Assembly: GCA_017411605.1 (NCBI GenBank)
Contig: JAFQPR010000093.1
Location: forward strand, 1 to 52,736
From: Clostridia bacterium
Lineage (GTDB): Bacteria; Bacillota; Clostridia; Oscillospirales; CAG-272
Length of the DNA: 52,736 bases
Direction: 5' to 3'
Below, piece after piece: positions 22,617 through 31,763 of this stretch; the first letter of the stretch is position 1, and every line of letters begins with the position of its first letter. The notes under the pieces were generated by a model. It worked only from the letters and a program-made list of their open reading frames with translations. It made no database searches and was not told the origin of the DNA. The translations under genes and the position numbers were made by a program.

Positions 22617-24212
22617 GTGATTAAAACCGATATAACCGTAGGTATAAATTATAATACCGAAGCAATTAAAGATTCTATATGCAGAGCTTTGCCCGTTTCG
22701 CGCGAAGAGATCGGCGAAATCAGAATTTTAAAAAAGACTCTAAAAATTGAAAAAGAAAAATATTTTGCGCTCTCGCTCGGTATAGAGTTTTCACCCGAGA
22801 GGGAAGCGGGGCTTCTAAAAATGAGGAAAAAGGTTTCTCACTGTCCCGATTATGATATGAAGCTCCCCGAGGTTAAGAGCGCCGCGCCCCCCGTAATTGT
22901 CGGCGCAGGTCCTGCGGGACTCTTTGCGGCGCTCACCTTAGCCGAGTCGGGACTCTCTCCGATAGTTCTTGAGCGCGGTGAGCGTGTCGAAGAAAGACGT
23001 AAAAGGGTGTCGTTATTCTTTACCGAAAAGGAGCTTGACCCCGAGTCGAATATTCAGTTCGGTGAGGGCGGCGCGGGCGCTTTTTCCGACGGTAAGCTTA
23101 AGGTCGGCGGTATGGATAAATATAAGTATAAGGTGCTCCGTGAGTTCGTCGCGGCGGGCGCACCCGAGGATATTATATATACCGTTGGCGCGCACCTCGG
23201 AACGGATAAGCTACCAAGCTACGTTAAAAGAATAAGAGAAAAGATAATATCTCTCGGCGGTGAATTTATCTATCGGGCAAGGGTTACGGAAATAGAGAAT
23301 AAAAACGGCTCCGTTACGGGAGCTGTATACGAAAAGGACGGCAAAAAAGAGAGGATAGACACCGACCGTGTCATTTTAGCAACGGGACATAGCGCCAAGG
23401 ATAGCTTTGAGATGCTGAAGAGGATGGGAGTTCCGATGGAGGCTCGCGGCTTTGGTATCGGCGTTCGCCTCGAGCATAAAAGAGAGTATATAAACGAGCT
23501 GATACTCGGTGAAGCCGAGCCGCCTTGCGAGATCGGAAGTGCAAGCTATCATTTGGTCACTCACCTTCCTTCGGGCAGGAGCGTGTATAGCTTCTGTATG
23601 TGTCCCGGGGGAACTGTCGTTGCGGCGGCAAGCGAGAGCGGCGGTATCGTAACTAACGGTATGAGCGAGGAGGCGCGTCTTGCCGATAACTCAAACGCAG
23701 CGATCCTCGTGTCTGTAACTCCCGCCGACTTCGCTTCGGATGACGCACTTGCGGGACTTGAGCTTCAAAGAAAAATAGAGCGCGCGGCGTTCCTTTCTGC
23801 GGGCGCGGATTATACCGCTCCCTCGCTCGAGCTCGATTGTTTTATGAAAAATGATAAGCCAAGGCTTTCAAAATCCGTCGAAGCAAGCTACCCGTGCGGA
23901 GTTTTACCCGTATCGGCTGAGGATTATCTCCCGACCTTTGTTACCGATTCAATAAGAGCCGCTATGCTTGACTTTGACGATTATCTTCGCGGCTTCTATT
24001 GCCCCGAGGCTCTTATCACGGGCGCGGAAACGCGCTCCACCTCGCCTATAAGAGTTATAAGGGACGATAACTTCGTATCCGCAACCCTTTCGGGACTTTA
24101 TCCGATAGGCGAGGGCGCAGGCTATGCGGGCGGTATCGTTTCCTCGGGAGTTGACGGCGTCAGATGCGCGGAAAGAATTATTCTCGAGCTTCTCAAGAAA
24201 AGCACCAATTAG
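22617..24212 (+). CDS. FAD-dependent dehydrogenase-like protein (COG2509), 531 aa
   Basis: Rossmann FAD-binding motif VIVGAGPAGLFAALTLAESG at about residue 94, then the family stretch NIQFGEGGAGAFSDGKL and a C-terminal YPIGEGAGYAGGIVSSGVDG typical of COG2509 proteins of about 530 residues. An N-terminal ~90-residue domain (ITVGINYNTEAIKDSICRAL) precedes it, as usual in the family. The reaction is not established. Start GTG at 22617 has AGGAGG 7 nt upstream. A terminator follows at 24251. Confidence 0.88.
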   Translation: MIKTDITVGINYNTEAIKDSICRALPVSREEIGEIRILKKTLKIEKEKYFALSLGIEFSPEREAGLLKMRKKVSHCPDYDMKLPEVKSAAPPVIVGAGPAGLFAALTLAESGLSPIVLERGERVEERRKRVSLFFTEKELDPESNIQFGEGGAGAFSDGKLKVGGMDKYKYKVLREFVAAGAPEDIIYTVGAHLGTDKLPSYVKRIREKIISLGGEFIYRARVTEIENKNGSVTGAVYEKDGKKERIDTDRVILATGHSAKDSFEMLKRMGVPMEARGFGIGVRLEHKREYINELILGEAEPPCEIGSASYHLVTHLPSGRSVYSFCMCPGGTVVAAASESGGIVTNGMSEEARLADNSNAAILVSVTPADFASDDALAGLELQRKIERAAFLSAGADYTAPSLELDCFMKNDKPRLSKSVEASYPCGVLPVSAEDYLPTFVTDSIRAAMLDFDDYLRGFYCPEALITGAETRSTSPIRVIRDDNFVSATLSGLYPIGEGAGYAGGIVSSGVDGVRCAERIILELLKKSTN

Positions 24213-24250
24213 TTTTTTTGTCAAAAATGTTCAATTAAATAAATAAATAA

Positions 24251-24284
24251 AAAGCGGACTTTCAATTGCGAAAGTCCGCTTTTT
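24251..24284. terminator. Bidirectional terminator
   Basis: Perfect 12-bp stem (24251-24262 and 24271-24282) with A/T-rich flanks in both directions, between the convergent FAD protein and M29 peptidase genes. Confidence 0.88.
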
Positions 24285-24318
24285 GTAAATAATAGTTATA
24301 AAAACTTTATATTATTAA

Positions 24319-25542
24319 TTAAAATGCCCACTCGCCGTTCTCGAAAATCTCATGCTCCTTACCATTCTTATCAATACCGATAATGGAAAGATCACGAGTT
24401 CCGATCATGAAGTCAACGTGGCTTACAGAGTCGTTGATGCCCATCTTATGAGCCTCGTCATCGGTATACTTCTCGAAGTCGCGAAGGACGTTTGTAAAGC
24501 CCATACCTACCGCAAGGTGGCACGCCGCATTCTCATCGTAAAGAGTGTTGTAGAAGAGAACGCCGCTTTGTCTTATAGGAGAGGAGTAGGGAACGAGAGC
24601 GCATTCTCCGAGGTAGCAAGCGCCTTCGTCAATAGAAAGCATCTCTTTCAGAAGCTCGCCGTTCTTTTCAGCGCCCGACTCAACTACCTTGCCACCTTCA
24701 AACTTCATCCAGAAGTTTTCGATGAGCTGACCGCCGTAGGAGAGAGGAAGAGAGGAATAAACGATACCCTCAGCCTCGCCCTTCATAGGAGAGGTGAAGA
24801 CCTCTTCCGTGGGTATGTTCGGATTGAAGTAAACGCCCGAGAGCGTGGTATCACCGCCGCCGCAGAAGAGAGCCTCGGGGATAAGACCGACCGTAAGATC
24901 GGTTCCGTTTGCCGAGTGATAAACCAGCTTTCTGAGCTCAAGTGAGTTGATGTAGTCGCATCTTTCCTTAAAGTTCTTGTTGTGCTTATCCCACTCGGCA
25001 ATAGGATCGTCGTAAACGCGCGAGGTATCGAGAATAGCCTCCCAGAGCTTTTCAATAGCGGTAGATGTTCTCATACCCGGGAATACTTTTTTTGCCCATT
25101 CGGGACCGGGAACACCCGCGATGCACCACTGATAGCGGTTTTCCATCTGACGTCTGATAGGCTTTATAGCGAGAGCTCTCGCGGACCTTGCCTTTGCGTA
25201 CTTCTTCTGATTGATGCCCTTAAGACCGTCGGGGTCCTCTGAGGTGAGGTATATCTTCGCGGGGAGAACGTCGAGCTGATGCTCCCATTTTTTCATTATC
25301 CAATCGTCAATCGTTGCAAGAGTCTTTGAACTCTGGTATCTGATAGCGAGCTTCTCAAGCGGCTGATAGCTCCAATCGACGTTGACCTTCTTTGCGCCGA
25401 GCTTATAGCACTCCTCGACGAGTATTTTTACGAATTCGGGCTGATCAAGCTCGGCGGAGATTATGACCTCCTGACCCTTCTGTATATTCGCGCCCTGCTC
25501 TGCGATGAGCTTCGCATATTTTCTGAGTCTTGTTTTATTCAT
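24319..25542 (-). CDS. M29-family metal-dependent aminopeptidase, 407 aa
   Basis: Cytoplasmic peptidase of the AmpS/PepS family that removes N-terminal residues from peptides. Expected metal ligands are visible: Glu in NIPTEEVFTSP, Glu in LGECALVP, His in ACHLAVGMGF and His/Asp in SHVDFMIGT. Length matches the family. It lies 25 bp downstream of pepD on the same strand, so the two form a peptide-degrading pair. A terminator lies beyond its end. Confidence 0.93.
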   Translation of the reverse strand: MNKTRLRKYAKLIAEQGANIQKGQEVIISAELDQPEFVKILVEECYKLGAKKVNVDWSYQPLEKLAIRYQSSKTLATIDDWIMKKWEHQLDVLPAKIYLTSEDPDGLKGINQKKYAKARSARALAIKPIRRQMENRYQWCIAGVPGPEWAKKVFPGMRTSTAIEKLWEAILDTSRVYDDPIAEWDKHNKNFKERCDYINSLELRKLVYHSANGTDLTVGLIPEALFCGGGDTTLSGVYFNPNIPTEEVFTSPMKGEAEGIVYSSLPLSYGGQLIENFWMKFEGGKVVESGAEKNGELLKEMLSIDEGACYLGECALVPYSSPIRQSGVLFYNTLYDENAACHLAVGMGFTNVLRDFEKYTDDEAHKMGINDSVSHVDFMIGTRDLSIIGIDKNGKEHEIFENGEWAF

Positions 25543-25567
25543 TTTAATTCTCCTTATTTAAGAATAT

Positions 25568-26992
25568 TTATATTTCCTTTAAAACGTTAATGAGGTAATC
25601 CCATACCCTTGCGGTGGAGCTTATGGAAAGATGCTCCTCGGTCGTATGGATATCGTAGTTATCGGGGCCGAGGGAGATGCAGTCAAGCCCCTCTATCTTA
25701 TCGGAAAAGATACCGCATTCAAGTCCTGCGTGAATAGTGATGATCTTAGCCTCTTTGCCGTACATTTCATAGAATACTCTGCAGGCAATCTCTCTTATAT
25801 GCGACTCTGCTTTATATTCCCAAGCGGGGTATTCGCCTCTCGTGGAGATAGCCGCTCCGTTTCTCTTTGCGATAGCGCGCAGGTTTTCGATAAGATCCGC
25901 CTTGGCATCGGCCTTCGCGGAGCGCACGGAAACCGTCATATGGAATACGCCGCCCTCGAGTCTGACGATACCGATATTCTCGGAGCTCTCGGGGAGTCCC
26001 ACAATCTCACGGCTCATAGCGATAACGCCCGATTCGGTTTCGTTGATAATAGCAAGCGCGGTGTCGCTCGACGCCTTGTCAAGCAAAGGTTTATCGAAGC
26101 TGACAGCTTCAAGCGTGAGGGTTACGCCGCCGTCGGTGTCACGGTATTCCTTCTTGTATTCGGCATCTGCCGCACGTACGACAGAAGCTACGTCGGAGTC
26201 CGAGGTGAAATATGCCGTGCATTCTCTCGGAATAGCATTGTCGGCATTTCCGCCGCATATGTCCGCTATGCGCACGTCGGAAATAGAGCCGAGCACCTTT
26301 GCGAGAAGCTTTATCGCGTTAGCTCTGCCTCGGTCGATCTCAACGCCGCTGTGTCCGCCGAGAAGACCCGATACGGTGAGCTTATACTGCTTGCCGCATC
26401 CGCCTGCGGTATTTACGGGAAGGGTGATATCGTTTCTCGCGCCGCCCGCGCAGCCAACCGTAAAGATGCCCTCGTCGTCGGAGTCGATATTTATCATTAT
26501 CTTACCCGAAAGCACCGACGCGTCGAGCGCGCCCGCGCCTAAAAGACATATCTCCTCGTCCGAGGTGAAAAGGCACTCGAGCGCAGGATGCTGAGTAGTA
26601 TCGGAGTCGAGAAGTGCTAAGCAGTAAGCAACGGCAACGCCGTCATCTCCGCCGAGCGTCGTTCCGCGCGCCCTGAGGAAATCTCCGTCGCGAAAGACCT
26701 CGAGGCCCTCTGTCAGCATATCCTTGCTCAAGCTCGGGAGCTTTTCCGCAACCATATCGGTGTGTCCCTGAATAATAACGGTGGGGCGCTCCTCAAAGCC
26801 AGCCGTTGCAACCTTCTTTATAACTACGTTATCTGCCGCGTCGCGGTAGTATTCAAGTCCGCGAGCCTTCGCAAACTCTACGAGATAATCCGCGATAGGC
26901 GCGGTATTGCCCGAGCCGTGAGGTATTCTCGATATCTCGAGAAAATATCCGAATACGGCTTCGGCGTTTTTATAATCGCTGAAATCTATCAT
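25568..26992 (-). CDS. pepD: Aminoacyl-histidine dipeptidase PepD (M20C), 474 aa
   Basis: Dipeptidase with the two-metal site of M20 enzymes: GHTDMVAEK (His and catalytic Asp), TTLGGDDGVAVAY (bridging Asp), LFTSDEEICLLGA (catalytic Glu), NIDSDDEG and a late IHAGLECGIF histidine. Start ISRIPHGSGN is the usual PepD opening. Length is typical. AAAGGA precedes the ATG. It is divergent from the M18 gene at 27203 and co-directional with the M29 gene. Confidence 0.94.
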   Translation of the reverse strand: MIDFSDYKNAEAVFGYFLEISRIPHGSGNTAPIADYLVEFAKARGLEYYRDAADNVVIKKVATAGFEERPTVIIQGHTDMVAEKLPSLSKDMLTEGLEVFRDGDFLRARGTTLGGDDGVAVAYCLALLDSDTTQHPALECLFTSDEEICLLGAGALDASVLSGKIMINIDSDDEGIFTVGCAGGARNDITLPVNTAGGCGKQYKLTVSGLLGGHSGVEIDRGRANAIKLLAKVLGSISDVRIADICGGNADNAIPRECTAYFTSDSDVASVVRAADAEYKKEYRDTDGGVTLTLEAVSFDKPLLDKASSDTALAIINETESGVIAMSREIVGLPESSENIGIVRLEGGVFHMTVSVRSAKADAKADLIENLRAIAKRNGAAISTRGEYPAWEYKAESHIREIACRVFYEMYGKEAKIITIHAGLECGIFSDKIEGLDCISLGPDNYDIHTTEEHLSISSTARVWDYLINVLKEI

Positions 26993-27145
26993 ATAATATT
27001 CCTTTCGTCAAAATGGGGCATCTTATGCGTAAAGCACGCGCGCGCTTGCCGCGGCTCGTTACGTGACATACGCAAATAGCCTCTATTCTATAAATTGGTC
27101 ACTTCTATATTTTATCTTATTTTTTTTGTAATTTCAACAGTAAAG

Positions 27146-27174
27146 TTGACTTTTATCAAAAAAAGTTGTAAAAT
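27146..27174 (+). promoter_or_regulatory. Promoter of the M18 aminopeptidase gene
   Basis: TTGACT (27146-27151), 17-bp spacer, TAAAAT (27169-27174), 29 bp before the ATG at 27203. Confidence 0.75.
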
Positions 27175-27202
27175 AATTAAAAAACTATTGTATGGAGCAA
27201 TT

Positions 27203-28474
27203 ATGAAAAAAGATATTAAAGAACTTTGCGAGTTTTTGAAAAAAGCTAAAACTCAGTATCACGCGGTAAGCGAGATAGCTCGGGTGCTTGATGCTGAAGG
27301 CTTCGTAAGACTCTACGAGCACGAGCCGTGGGAGCTTGAAATCGGCGAGCTATATTACGTTGTCCGCGACGGCTCGTCACTCATAGCCTGGAGAAATACC
27401 TTCGGCGGCTTTATGATATCAGCGGCTCATACCGACTCGCCCTGCTTCAGAGTGAAGGGCAACGTTCAGACGGGCGCATACGTCAAGCTCGATACCGAAA
27501 AGTACGGCGGTATGATAAATTATACCTGGCTCGATAGACCCTTGACTGTTGCAGGCAGACTTGCCTTGAAAACCGAAAAGGGCGTAATTATGAAGCTATG
27601 TGATATCGGTAAGACCGAGGTAGTTATACCCAGCCTTGCGATACATATGAACAGAACGGTAAACGACTCATTGAAGCTCAACCCTGCAGTTGACCTTCTT
27701 CCTCTCGCATCGCTTACGGGCGGAGCGGATATATTTGAGCTTGCCGCAAAGTCGGTAGGCGCGAAAAAAAACGAGATCGTATCCCACGAGCTTTTCCTCG
27801 TATCTGCGGAAGAGCCGAGAGTATTCGGCGCGTCGGATGAGTTCCTTCTCTCGCCAAGACTTGACGATCTGTCGTCGGTATACGCGGCATTTGAGGGCTT
27901 CCTCGGAATGGATGCGGGACTCGCAACGCCCGTATTCGCAGTCTTCGATAACGAGGAGGTAGGCTCGGAAACGAAGCAGGGCGCAGGCTCGACCTTCCTC
28001 CGAGATACGCTTCGCCGCATCTCGGAGAGCGAGGAGCATTATCTTGAGCGCGTCGGCTCATCCTTTATGATCTCGGCGGACAATGCTCATGCGGTCCATC
28101 CCAACCACCCCGAGCTTGCGGATAAAAATAACGCCCCCACTCTTGGCGGAGGTATAGTTATAAAGTATAACGCAAATCAGCGCTATGCAACGGACGCTCT
28201 CTCCGACGGACTTCTTCGCCGTATAGCAGAGAAAGCGAACGTTAAGCTTCAGACCTATTTCAACAGAGCGGATCTTCCCGGCGGCTCGACTCTCGGCTCG
28301 ATCTCCGATACGAGAGTATCTGTCGCAACTGTGGATATAGGACTCCCTCAGCTCGCGATGCACTCGGCAAACGAAACTATTGCCATAGCAGACTATGCCG
28401 AGATGAGAAAGCTCTTCTCCGAGTTCTTTGCTGCAAACCTCGTTATTGAAAAGGACTTTATCAGCATCTTTTGA
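27203..28474 (+). CDS. apeB: M18-family aspartyl aminopeptidase, 423 aa
   Basis: Dodecameric zinc aminopeptidase of the ApeB family. Metal and catalytic residues appear in SAAHTDSPCFRVKG, SPRLDDLSSVYAAFEG, FDNEEVGSETKQGAGS, SADNAHAVHPNHPELAD and the late MHSANETIAIAD. The ATG at 27203 follows GGAG and lies behind a good promoter; the open frame extends upstream but before the promoter. With M29 and PepD it makes three peptidases in a row, fitting growth on peptides. Confidence 0.94.
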   Translation: MKKDIKELCEFLKKAKTQYHAVSEIARVLDAEGFVRLYEHEPWELEIGELYYVVRDGSSLIAWRNTFGGFMISAAHTDSPCFRVKGNVQTGAYVKLDTEKYGGMINYTWLDRPLTVAGRLALKTEKGVIMKLCDIGKTEVVIPSLAIHMNRTVNDSLKLNPAVDLLPLASLTGGADIFELAAKSVGAKKNEIVSHELFLVSAEEPRVFGASDEFLLSPRLDDLSSVYAAFEGFLGMDAGLATPVFAVFDNEEVGSETKQGAGSTFLRDTLRRISESEEHYLERVGSSFMISADNAHAVHPNHPELADKNNAPTLGGGIVIKYNANQRYATDALSDGLLRRIAEKANVKLQTYFNRADLPGGSTLGSISDTRVSVATVDIGLPQLAMHSANETIAIADYAEMRKLFSEFFAANLVIEKDFISIF

Positions 28475-28559
28475 TTTTTCTTAAAACGTAAACTGTTTGT
28501 TCATTGACCAAAAATAACAACTCGAATAAACTTTACCCTAAATTTGCTTTCGGGGTTTA

Positions 28560-28595
28560 AAAGGGGGACCCCTGCGACAAGTCCCCCTTTATTAT
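28560..28595. terminator. Bidirectional terminator
   Basis: 10-bp stem (28560-28569 and 28581-28590), G-rich core with T-rich flanks on both strands, between the convergent M18 and trmO genes. Confidence 0.85.
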
Positions 28596-28606
28596 CGTTT
28601 ATCTAT

Positions 28607-29278
28607 CTATCTGACTGCAACGTCTGTAACCGTAAGCAGATTATTCTCGACATTGAAGGAGATTTCATAGTCTGCGAAGGAAAACGTATAAATCCTATCT
28701 CCGTCTGCAATATAAGATGGGCGCGGATCGTCTGCGAGTAAGCGAACGAGGCTCTCCCGCTTACCCGTGTCAACTTTTGCGAGTAGCTCCTCGGGAAAGT
28801 CCACGTCAAGCAAATAACCTTTAACCTCATCCGCAAAACCGCACACGGCATCGGGGTGAGAGTCTGTAAACGAGAGATACGGCTTGATGTCATAAACAGG
28901 CGTACCGTCAAGCAGGTCAGCGCCGCTTACTATGAGCACTGTCCCCTCGTCAGCAGTATCCAAAATCTCAAGCAGCCTCACCGAGGATAGTCCAATCGGG
29001 TTGGGTCTGTATGGGGAGCGTGTTGCAAAAACACCCATTCTCTTGTTTCCGCCGAGCCGTGGCGGGCGGACGGTAGGAGAGAAGCCAGCACGTTTAGCCT
29101 CGGAAAACTCCCATATAAGCCATAGGTGGGAATAACCCTCAATTCCGCGCAGAGCCTCTTTAACTCTGTATTCGGGCTCGAAAACTATCCTCGACTTGAA
29201 GCTGTCAAGTATCCCGCTTTGGCGCGGAATACCGAATTTTTCTTTAAAATCGTTTCTTATCCTTGCGATTATCTTCAT
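28607..29278 (-). CDS. trmO: TrmO-like tRNA (N6-threonylcarbamoyladenosine-37) methyltransferase, 223 aa
   Basis: TsaA/TrmO family enzyme that uses S-adenosylmethionine to methylate t6A37 of tRNA. Motifs FGIPRQSG, GYSHLWLIWEFSEA, FATRSPYRPNPIGLSSV and YDIKPYLSFTDS are conserved, followed by the C-terminal ~60-residue domain of the long form. Its ATG directly abuts the TAA of the tautomerase gene (no gap). Confidence 0.93.
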   Translation of the reverse strand: MKIIARIRNDFKEKFGIPRQSGILDSFKSRIVFEPEYRVKEALRGIEGYSHLWLIWEFSEAKRAGFSPTVRPPRLGGNKRMGVFATRSPYRPNPIGLSSVRLLEILDTADEGTVLIVSGADLLDGTPVYDIKPYLSFTDSHPDAVCGFADEVKGYLLDVDFPEELLAKVDTGKRESLVRLLADDPRPSYIADGDRIYTFSFADYEISFNVENNLLTVTDVAVR

Positions 29279-29623
29279 TTAGAAGTTTTCTCCCGCAAAG
29301 CCCCAATGCTCGCATTCCTCGTATTTGACGTAAATTCTGTCGCTCTGAACACTAAGTGTCTTCGAAACCGAGTCGCAAATAGCCCGTGTCAGCTTGTCGT
29401 AGACCTCATTTGTCGTGCTGCCGAGAAGCTCAACGTTGATATACGCCGTATCCGCATCTGCATTTCCGCCGAAAGCCATTCTGCATCCGTCTGTGAAATT
29501 AAGCATAAGCCATCTCTCGGTCTTGCCGGGAATAAGGGTGATTATCTTTCCGAATTCAGCTCTTAATATAGCTTCCTTGTCATCTGAAATTTTTGCGGTT
29601 GTTTTTAAATCAATAAAAGGCAT
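29279..29623 (-). CDS. MIF-like tautomerase-superfamily protein, 114 aa
   Basis: Small trimeric-type tautomerase: Met-Pro start (Pro2 becomes the catalytic base after Met removal), central MLNFTDGCRMAFGGNADADT and YVKYEECEHWGFAGENF, which match the macrophage migration inhibitory factor/phenylpyruvate tautomerase family. Length is exact for the family. AAGGAGA precedes the ATG. It lies 49 bp after the folT-folC gene. Its substrate in bacteria is unknown. Confidence 0.87.
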   Translation of the reverse strand: MPFIDLKTTAKISDDKEAILRAEFGKIITLIPGKTERWLMLNFTDGCRMAFGGNADADTAYINVELLGSTTNEVYDKLTRAICDSVSKTLSVQSDRIYVKYEECEHWGFAGENF

Positions 29624-29672
29624 TACTTTTCTCCTTTAAGTATAAATCTTGAATAACTGTAAACAAATATTG

Positions 29673-31478
29673 TCAAATCTTCAACTTTTTGCATTCTTCG
29701 AAGTCTTTATAGAGATATAAAGAGCCGCAAACAACGACGAGATTACCTTGCATAAGAGCATACTTGTATGCATCGGATATCTCATCAAACCACATACCCT
29801 CAAACCCGAGCTTTTTCGCCTTTGTTGCGAGCTCGGACGCGCCCATGGCACGCGGATTGTCCTTGACTGTTGTATAGATAAACTTAGTGTTGTTTTCGCT
29901 GAGCATCTTAAGCGACTCGTCAATCTCCTTGTCCTTCATGCAGGCGAAAATAACCGTCTTGTCAGCTTTACCGAAATAGCGTTCAAGAGAAGCGGTGAGC
30001 GAAGCAATTCCGTTCTCGTTGTGACCGCCGTCATAAATAACTGTCGGATTTTTGCGGATAACCTCAAAACGCGCAGGATTTTTTGCTCTTGAAATTCCTC
30101 GTCTGATAAAGCCTTCTTCGATGCCGAGCGCCTTTGCTGCAAGAACGGCGAGCGCGGCGTTTTCAATCTGGTGATAACCCGAAATGCCTGTCATAAGCCT
30201 GTCAAGACCTCCGAGTGAGAAGCATTCGTGCGTGCCGCTCACGTATAGAGAAACGGGCTTTGCAACCTCGAGCGAGCAACCGTTTTCCTCAGCAGCAGCG
30301 CGAAGAACTTCCATAGCCTCCGGCTCCTGCTCAACCGTTATAACCGCACCCGTTCGCGAATTTTCTTTGATAATACCTGCTTTTGCTTTTGCTATTTCTG
30401 CAATAGTGCTACCGAGATAACCCGTATGGTCGATACCGAGGCGCGTTATTATCGCGACCTCGTTGGCTTTAATAACGTTGGTCGCATCGAACTCACCGCC
30501 AAGACCAACCTCAAGAACAACGTAATCGCATTTTTGCTCAGCAAAATAAACGAAAGCGGCAGCCGTCCATATCTCAAATTGTGTCGGAGGAACGGTTAAC
30601 TCATCCTCGACGCTTTTTGAAATAGGCTCGATCAAACCAAGAATCCTCGAGAGGTCTTTGTCGGAAATATCAGCGCCGTTAATGCTTATTCGCTCGTTAA
30701 CGCGGATAAGGTTGGGGGAGATGTATTTTCCAACCGTGTACCCTGCCTCTTCGAGTATGCAAGCAATGTTTGCGGACGTTGAGCCCTTGCCGTTAGTACC
30801 GGCTATATGAATAAATTTTAATTTGTCCTCGGGGTGACCTAAATGGTCGAGCATCCTTGAGATGCGCTCAAGCCCCGGAACGGTAACAGCCTGAAAGCTG
30901 TTGGCGTATGATTTAAAATCAGACGTATTCATTTTATTCACCGTTTTTATGAATTTTTTTGATATCCTATCCATTTGCTCCTTAAGCAGCCTGATGAAAA
31001 GATAGAAGGTTACGGCACGAAGCAAGAAATTGACAGCTCCGTTTATCGCTCTCGTTGCAAGTGTGAACTCCCACGTCCAGTCATACATAAAAACGAATAT
31101 CGGCGACTTCAGGAGAAAATCAATAACTACCGCGACTGAGCCGAAGCAGAGAAGTATCGAGGGAAGAGAGATCTTCTTCTTATGGAAGAATAAACCGAAT
31201 ACTGCGCCTGTTGCAAATTGGCAAAGTGAGATCCAGACGTTTGGCGCGTAACCCGAGAAGAGCGAGCCGATAACGTCGGCGACCAGATATCCGAGCCCCG
31301 CGTAAAGAGGACCCAGCATATACCCGACGAATGCTATGGGCAGAAAACCAAATTCAAATCGAAAGGGAGTACCCTCGGGAGAAAATCCGACGAATCTGCA
31401 AAGCACCACCGACATCGCCACCATAACCGAGGTAACCGTGAGAGCGAATATTTGATTATTTACTTTTTTCTTTAACAA
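29673..31478 (-). CDS. FolT-FolC fusion: ECF folate transporter S-component plus folylpolyglutamate synthase, 601 aa
   Basis: Residues 1 to ~180 are a six-helix ECF S-component like FolT (FRFEFGFLPIAFVGYMLGPL, GYLVADVIGSL). From residue 183 a complete FolC follows: ATP loop HIAGTNGKGSTSA, SPNLIRVNERI, VLEVGLGGEFDATN, ITRLGIDHTGYLG and VIYDGGHNENG. FolC adds glutamates that trap folate in the cell, so fusion joins uptake to trapping. The best start is TTG at 31478, 9 nt after AGGAGG; the longer frame only crosses the leader. An ATG at 30932 (residue 183) could also start FolC alone. It sits behind a THF riboswitch. Confidence 0.88.
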   Translation of the reverse strand: MLKKKVNNQIFALTVTSVMVAMSVVLCRFVGFSPEGTPFRFEFGFLPIAFVGYMLGPLYAGLGYLVADVIGSLFSGYAPNVWISLCQFATGAVFGLFFHKKKISLPSILLCFGSVAVVIDFLLKSPIFVFMYDWTWEFTLATRAINGAVNFLLRAVTFYLFIRLLKEQMDRISKKFIKTVNKMNTSDFKSYANSFQAVTVPGLERISRMLDHLGHPEDKLKFIHIAGTNGKGSTSANIACILEEAGYTVGKYISPNLIRVNERISINGADISDKDLSRILGLIEPISKSVEDELTVPPTQFEIWTAAAFVYFAEQKCDYVVLEVGLGGEFDATNVIKANEVAIITRLGIDHTGYLGSTIAEIAKAKAGIIKENSRTGAVITVEQEPEAMEVLRAAAEENGCSLEVAKPVSLYVSGTHECFSLGGLDRLMTGISGYHQIENAALAVLAAKALGIEEGFIRRGISRAKNPARFEVIRKNPTVIYDGGHNENGIASLTASLERYFGKADKTVIFACMKDKEIDESLKMLSENNTKFIYTTVKDNPRAMGASELATKAKKLGFEGMWFDEISDAYKYALMQGNLVVVCGSLYLYKDFEECKKLKI

Positions 31479-31596
31479 AATAAAATACCTCCTTGGAACA
31501 GATTTACATCTCGTGTCACAGGAGGCAGCATAGCGGCGAGAGCCGCAAAGAATAAAATGGCGCTCTGCCAAATATTCTGCAATATTATTCCTTCGA
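31479..31596 (-). promoter_or_regulatory. RBS-hiding hairpin region of the folT-folC leader
   Basis: Between aptamer and start codon, GCCTCCT is followed about 20 nt later by AAGGAGG, the RBS. Pairing of the two would block translation. Another hairpin GCGGC/GCCGC lies just upstream. Translational control by the riboswitch is inferred; no clear T-run terminator is present. Confidence 0.5.
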
Positions 31597-31722
31597 AACA
31601 GTGGGATGCGGAAGATAAACCGTAGAGCAAAAGGCGAAAGTAATCTTGCCCGAATGCTCACTTCGTCCCTGCGGCAACTCCCCGTCCGCAAAGCACTGAA
31701 ACGCTTACCGTCCTACTCTGTT
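31597..31722 (-). promoter_or_regulatory. Tetrahydrofolate riboswitch
   Basis: Minus-strand leader with THF-aptamer landmarks in order: AGAGTAGG, AGCGTTTCAGTGC, ACGGGGAGTTGCCGC, GGACGAAG and GCATCCCACTG. Ends AACAG (31722-31718) and CTGTT (31601-31597) can close P1. It precedes a folate transporter gene, where this class is usual. Identified by eye; not verified by a covariance model. Confidence 0.75.
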
Positions 31723-31734
31723 ATGTATAAAACT

Positions 31735-31763
31735 ATTTTATCACAAAACGCAGAGGAAATCAA
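31735..31763 (-). promoter_or_regulatory. Promoter of the folT-folC operon
   Basis: TTGATT (31763-31758), 17-bp spacer, TAAAAT (31740-31735) on the minus strand. Transcription would start near 31728, right at the riboswitch. Confidence 0.75.

Noticed and set aside
25631-26594. Two overlapping long plus-strand ORFs
   Set aside because: Both are antisense to pepD, with unlikely composition and no initiation signals.
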